In this document: one piece after another, positions 43,075 to 45,139 of the stretch
How positions within the stretch are numbered: the stretch's first letter is position 1
Layout of the letters: each line of letters starts with the position of its first letter
Assembly (NCBI GenBank): GCA_051453625.1
Contig: JBOZIK010000001.1
Location: 251,533,668-251,578,806 of the forward strand
DNA from: Welwitschia mirabilis
Lineage: Eukaryota > Gnetophyta > Gnetopsida > Welwitschiales
Reading direction: 5' to 3'
DNA: 45,139 bases
Notes under the pieces: generated by a model
Seen by the model: only the letters and a program-made list of their open reading frames with translations
Databases searched by the model: none
What the model was told of the DNA's origin: nothing
Position numbers and translations under genes: made by a program

Positions 43075-43701
43075 AAATACATATTATAGTTATTGCCATT
43101 TTTACCATTAGATCTGTATTTCTATCAAGTTTAATAAACTCTTCTAACATATTGTCAACTTACTTGAAAAAAATAGGATGCCATATTTTCAAGTGAGGGT
43201 TAAGACATAGAACCAAACTAAAATTGTTTAAAAAATGAAGGGCTTATCAAGAACGAAGGGGAATCATTTAGTTAAGCTTAAACCTCTAAGACCAAAAAAA
43301 TAGGGCCTTCTTACTAAAACCTTATTCATTTATTCTTTAGTATTAAAAACAAAATGCAACAATCCATCTATGAGAGGGATTACTTTATAACTTATAAGAA
43401 ATTTTTAATCATATCATAAATGCAATTTTTTGACAAATGGAAGCCTTTTTGAGAATTAGAATTTACTAATGAGGGTATTTATAAAGAGAACTTCCAAATT
43501 CTTGGAATAATTGATAGACATATATACACAAATAATATCTCCATTACATTTGAAGCCAAAATCCAAGTTAGGAAAGCTATGAGTCTTGTGTCCTCCCACT
43601 GATGTCACATAAGATTTGGGATTAGATGATTTCATTGCCATTAGAGAGTAAAAAATAGCTTGCACTACCTTAGATACCTTAGATCCACTTGTTCCTATCA
43701 T
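43075..43701 (-). pseudogene. LINE B ORF1 remnant (DUF4283-type)
   Basis: Minus strand: RRPYFFGLRGLSLTK (about 43270-43315), TILVWF, then after a one-base frameshift CLNPHLKIWHPIFFK, VDNMLEEFIKLDRNTDLMVK and MAITIICIYIKL (about 43085-43205). This is the DUF4283 pattern of plant LINE ORF1 (GxPWFFGxRGLxLxKWxP ... VWVRLPxLPLxFW ... GxxLGxxxKxDxxT ... RxCVExDL). The 81-codon open frame 43456-43701 lies upstream and would be the N-terminal part. The zinc knuckle that should follow was not clear. ORF1 proteins bind LINE RNA. Confidence 0.75.
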
Positions 43702-44079
43702 TTAGTGTTTTTTAGTTCATGAGTCATTACTTGAAAAACCTCTCCCTGGGAGTGATATCTAAGAATATGCTATTGTACCCTTTTAGGTTTTCATAGTAAA
43801 TAGTACCACCAAGGAGCTAAATAGTTAGTGCATTGAAGATGTACTACAATTAACTTGAAACTGCCTCTAAAAGACCTCCAAGGAAAAAAATACTTACATG
43901 GAGTAGCCATCTAAGAGTAAAATTCAATCATGTATGGAAGAAATGCTAGATTTGGATAAGAACTCCCCTCAAACTATTACTATGCAATATGGAGATGAAA
44001 TCCTAGCTTTACTATTATACTTTTTTGCACTCTGCTACACTGCCCTTAAGTTAAATAATATTTGGTATAAGCATAAGAT
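43702..44079. other. Possible LINE B 5' region / junction with gypsy fragment
   Basis: No coding sequence recognised. It lies directly upstream of LINE B ORF1 (minus strand) and next to the gypsy fragment, so it probably holds the LINE 5' untranslated region and its insertion junction. No target-site duplication identified. Confidence 0.35.
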
Positions 44080-45139
44080 AAATTATTGATTTAATTTGAT
44101 GCAAAATGTATGCTTTCAGTGCCATTTAACTAAAAGATGTGGGTTAGTATTGATTCATAATTAACCTTTATTTCATCATCTTTAAGGATAGCAACTTATG
44201 TAATCAAGTAGATAAGACTAATTTCTTTGATTAGCTTGGCTACTCTTCAGTATTTGTCATATTCTTATAGCTTCATAATCCATTTAGCTCTTTTTTTTGA
44301 TGCATATTATAATTTAATTAGTGCTAAGGTCATTGGATTAGAAAGTATAATGATAATTCTAGCTCTTAAAGGATAGTACCTAAATTTCCTTAGAGCTCCA
44401 TTAACTATATAATTGCTTTTTAACTAGGATATAACTTGTTTTAATGTATTTTAAAGATTTAGACATAAAAGAGATAGATCTTTCTCCTTTATTTCGGATG
44501 TCTTATGTTAAATTCCCACTATAATATGCTCACTTAAAAAAGCATATAGGAAGAATTCATTTTTAAGCCATGAAGCAACTAAAACTAGAGATTGAATGGT
44601 TACTTCCTTAATAGTGAGGAAGTACTTCTTTAATTTCTCATTCTAATTGATTGATTAATCTTTTTTTAACATATTGTTAATTAGACTAACCAATTTTATA
44701 AACATTGGAATGAATTGATAGACAAGGTTGAACTTCACAAAGAAGGACTTTAGTTGTTGCTTTATTAATGGAGTTTGGATCTTAAGGGTTATGTTAATAC
44801 TATTAGGATTAATTAAAATACCATGTTTGGTGATAGTTTATCTAAGTAATTTCCTTGATTAAACTTTAAAAACTAATTTCTTGGCATTTAAGGATAATTC
44901 ATAATGTTTGCATTTTTTAAAGGCACATCGTAAGTTGTAAATGTAAGTGCCTTTCTCTTATGAGAAGATAGCGAAATCATCCAAGTAAATTATAATGTGT
45001 TTTATTATTAGGGAGAAGACTATCGATAAAAAAATTTGCTTTAGCTTCTTCATTTAGATGCATAAGTGATACATATCTTAATAATTCTACAAATTTGCAC
45101 TTATGAGATGCTATGGTCACATTATGGACTTGTCTTAGA
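44080..45139 (-). pseudogene. Ty3/gypsy RT-RNase H fragment, runs off right edge
   Basis: Minus strand, from the right edge: IIIYLDDFAIFSH (RT catalytic YLDD, near 44970), then LRCAFKKCKHYELSLNAKK and LVFKV, KHGILINPNSI, KQQLKSFFVKFNLVYQFIPM and NNMLKKD, matching the RT thumb/connection blocks of Ty3/gypsy (HLxxVFxRCRxxGLxLNxxKC, GHIVSxxGIxxDPxK, LxSFLGxxNxxRRFIPxF). Lower down, ISFMSKSLKYIKTSYILVKK matches the FFSKSLxxxExNYSxxEKxxLA block of RNase H. Stops and shifts are common. The rest of pol would follow at lower coordinates but ends near 44080, perhaps cut by LINE B. Lineage not resolved; it is separate from the Athila-like copy. Confidence 0.8.

Overview
This window is a gene-poor, AT-rich stretch of a flowering-plant nuclear genome made almost entirely of decayed retrotransposons. 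The evidence is plant-type Ty3/gypsy, Ty1/copia, TRIM and L1-type LINE remnants, primer-binding sites matching plant tRNA-Asp and initiator tRNA-Met, and one broken receptor-kinase fragment. The species cannot be named. Ten runs of N (1912-2716, 19521-19620, 21437-21446, 21732-21741, 24603-24757, 26901-27522, 27822-28254, 31345-31421, 35190-35199, 36019-36202) show a draft assembly with repeats left unresolved. I see no intact host gene, tRNA or rRNA.

Layout. 1-5.9 kb and beyond: a minus-strand Ty1/copia element that runs off the left edge, with GAG-pre-integrase, zinc knuckle and gag remnants, an unusually long leader holding a GC-rich island, a tRNA-Met PBS and the start of its 5' LTR. 6.5-7.1 kb: a 292-bp tandem duplication. 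About 8.4-10.1 kb: minus-strand L1-type LINE A (endonuclease and reverse transcriptase). 13.03-13.33 kb: a 305-bp LTR copy. 15.8-19.9 kb: two 233-bp direct repeats around a plus-strand Ty3/gypsy gag-protease-RT fragment. 20.36-33.32 kb: a nearly complete, roughly 13-kb minus-strand Athila-like Ty3/gypsy element with both LTRs, a tRNA-Asp PBS, gag, protease, RT, RNase H, integrase and an extra ORF before the 3' LTR. 34.74-35.85 kb: a tandem TRIM array (six LTRs, five internal domains) bounded by a perfect 5-bp target-site duplication. 37.9-38.2 kb: a receptor-like-kinase pseudogene fragment. 38.6-38.9 kb: a second copy of the 305-bp LTR, with a PBS. About 39-43.7 kb: minus-strand LINE B with ORF1 and ORF2 remnants. 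44.1-45.1 kb: a minus-strand Ty3/gypsy RT-RNase H fragment that runs off the right edge.

Nearly all coding regions are broken by stops that look like C-to-T changes on either strand (CAA/CAG/CGA to TAA/TAG/TGA). The same signature appears in the primer-binding sites and LTR ends, as expected for long-silenced, methylated DNA. The most interesting items are the TRIM array with its single target-site duplication, a repeated palindrome TGTCAT-N4-ATGACA in the Athila-like U3 and adjoining internal region, a conserved hairpin over the LTR poly(A) signal, and the RT segment that appears twice in tandem.
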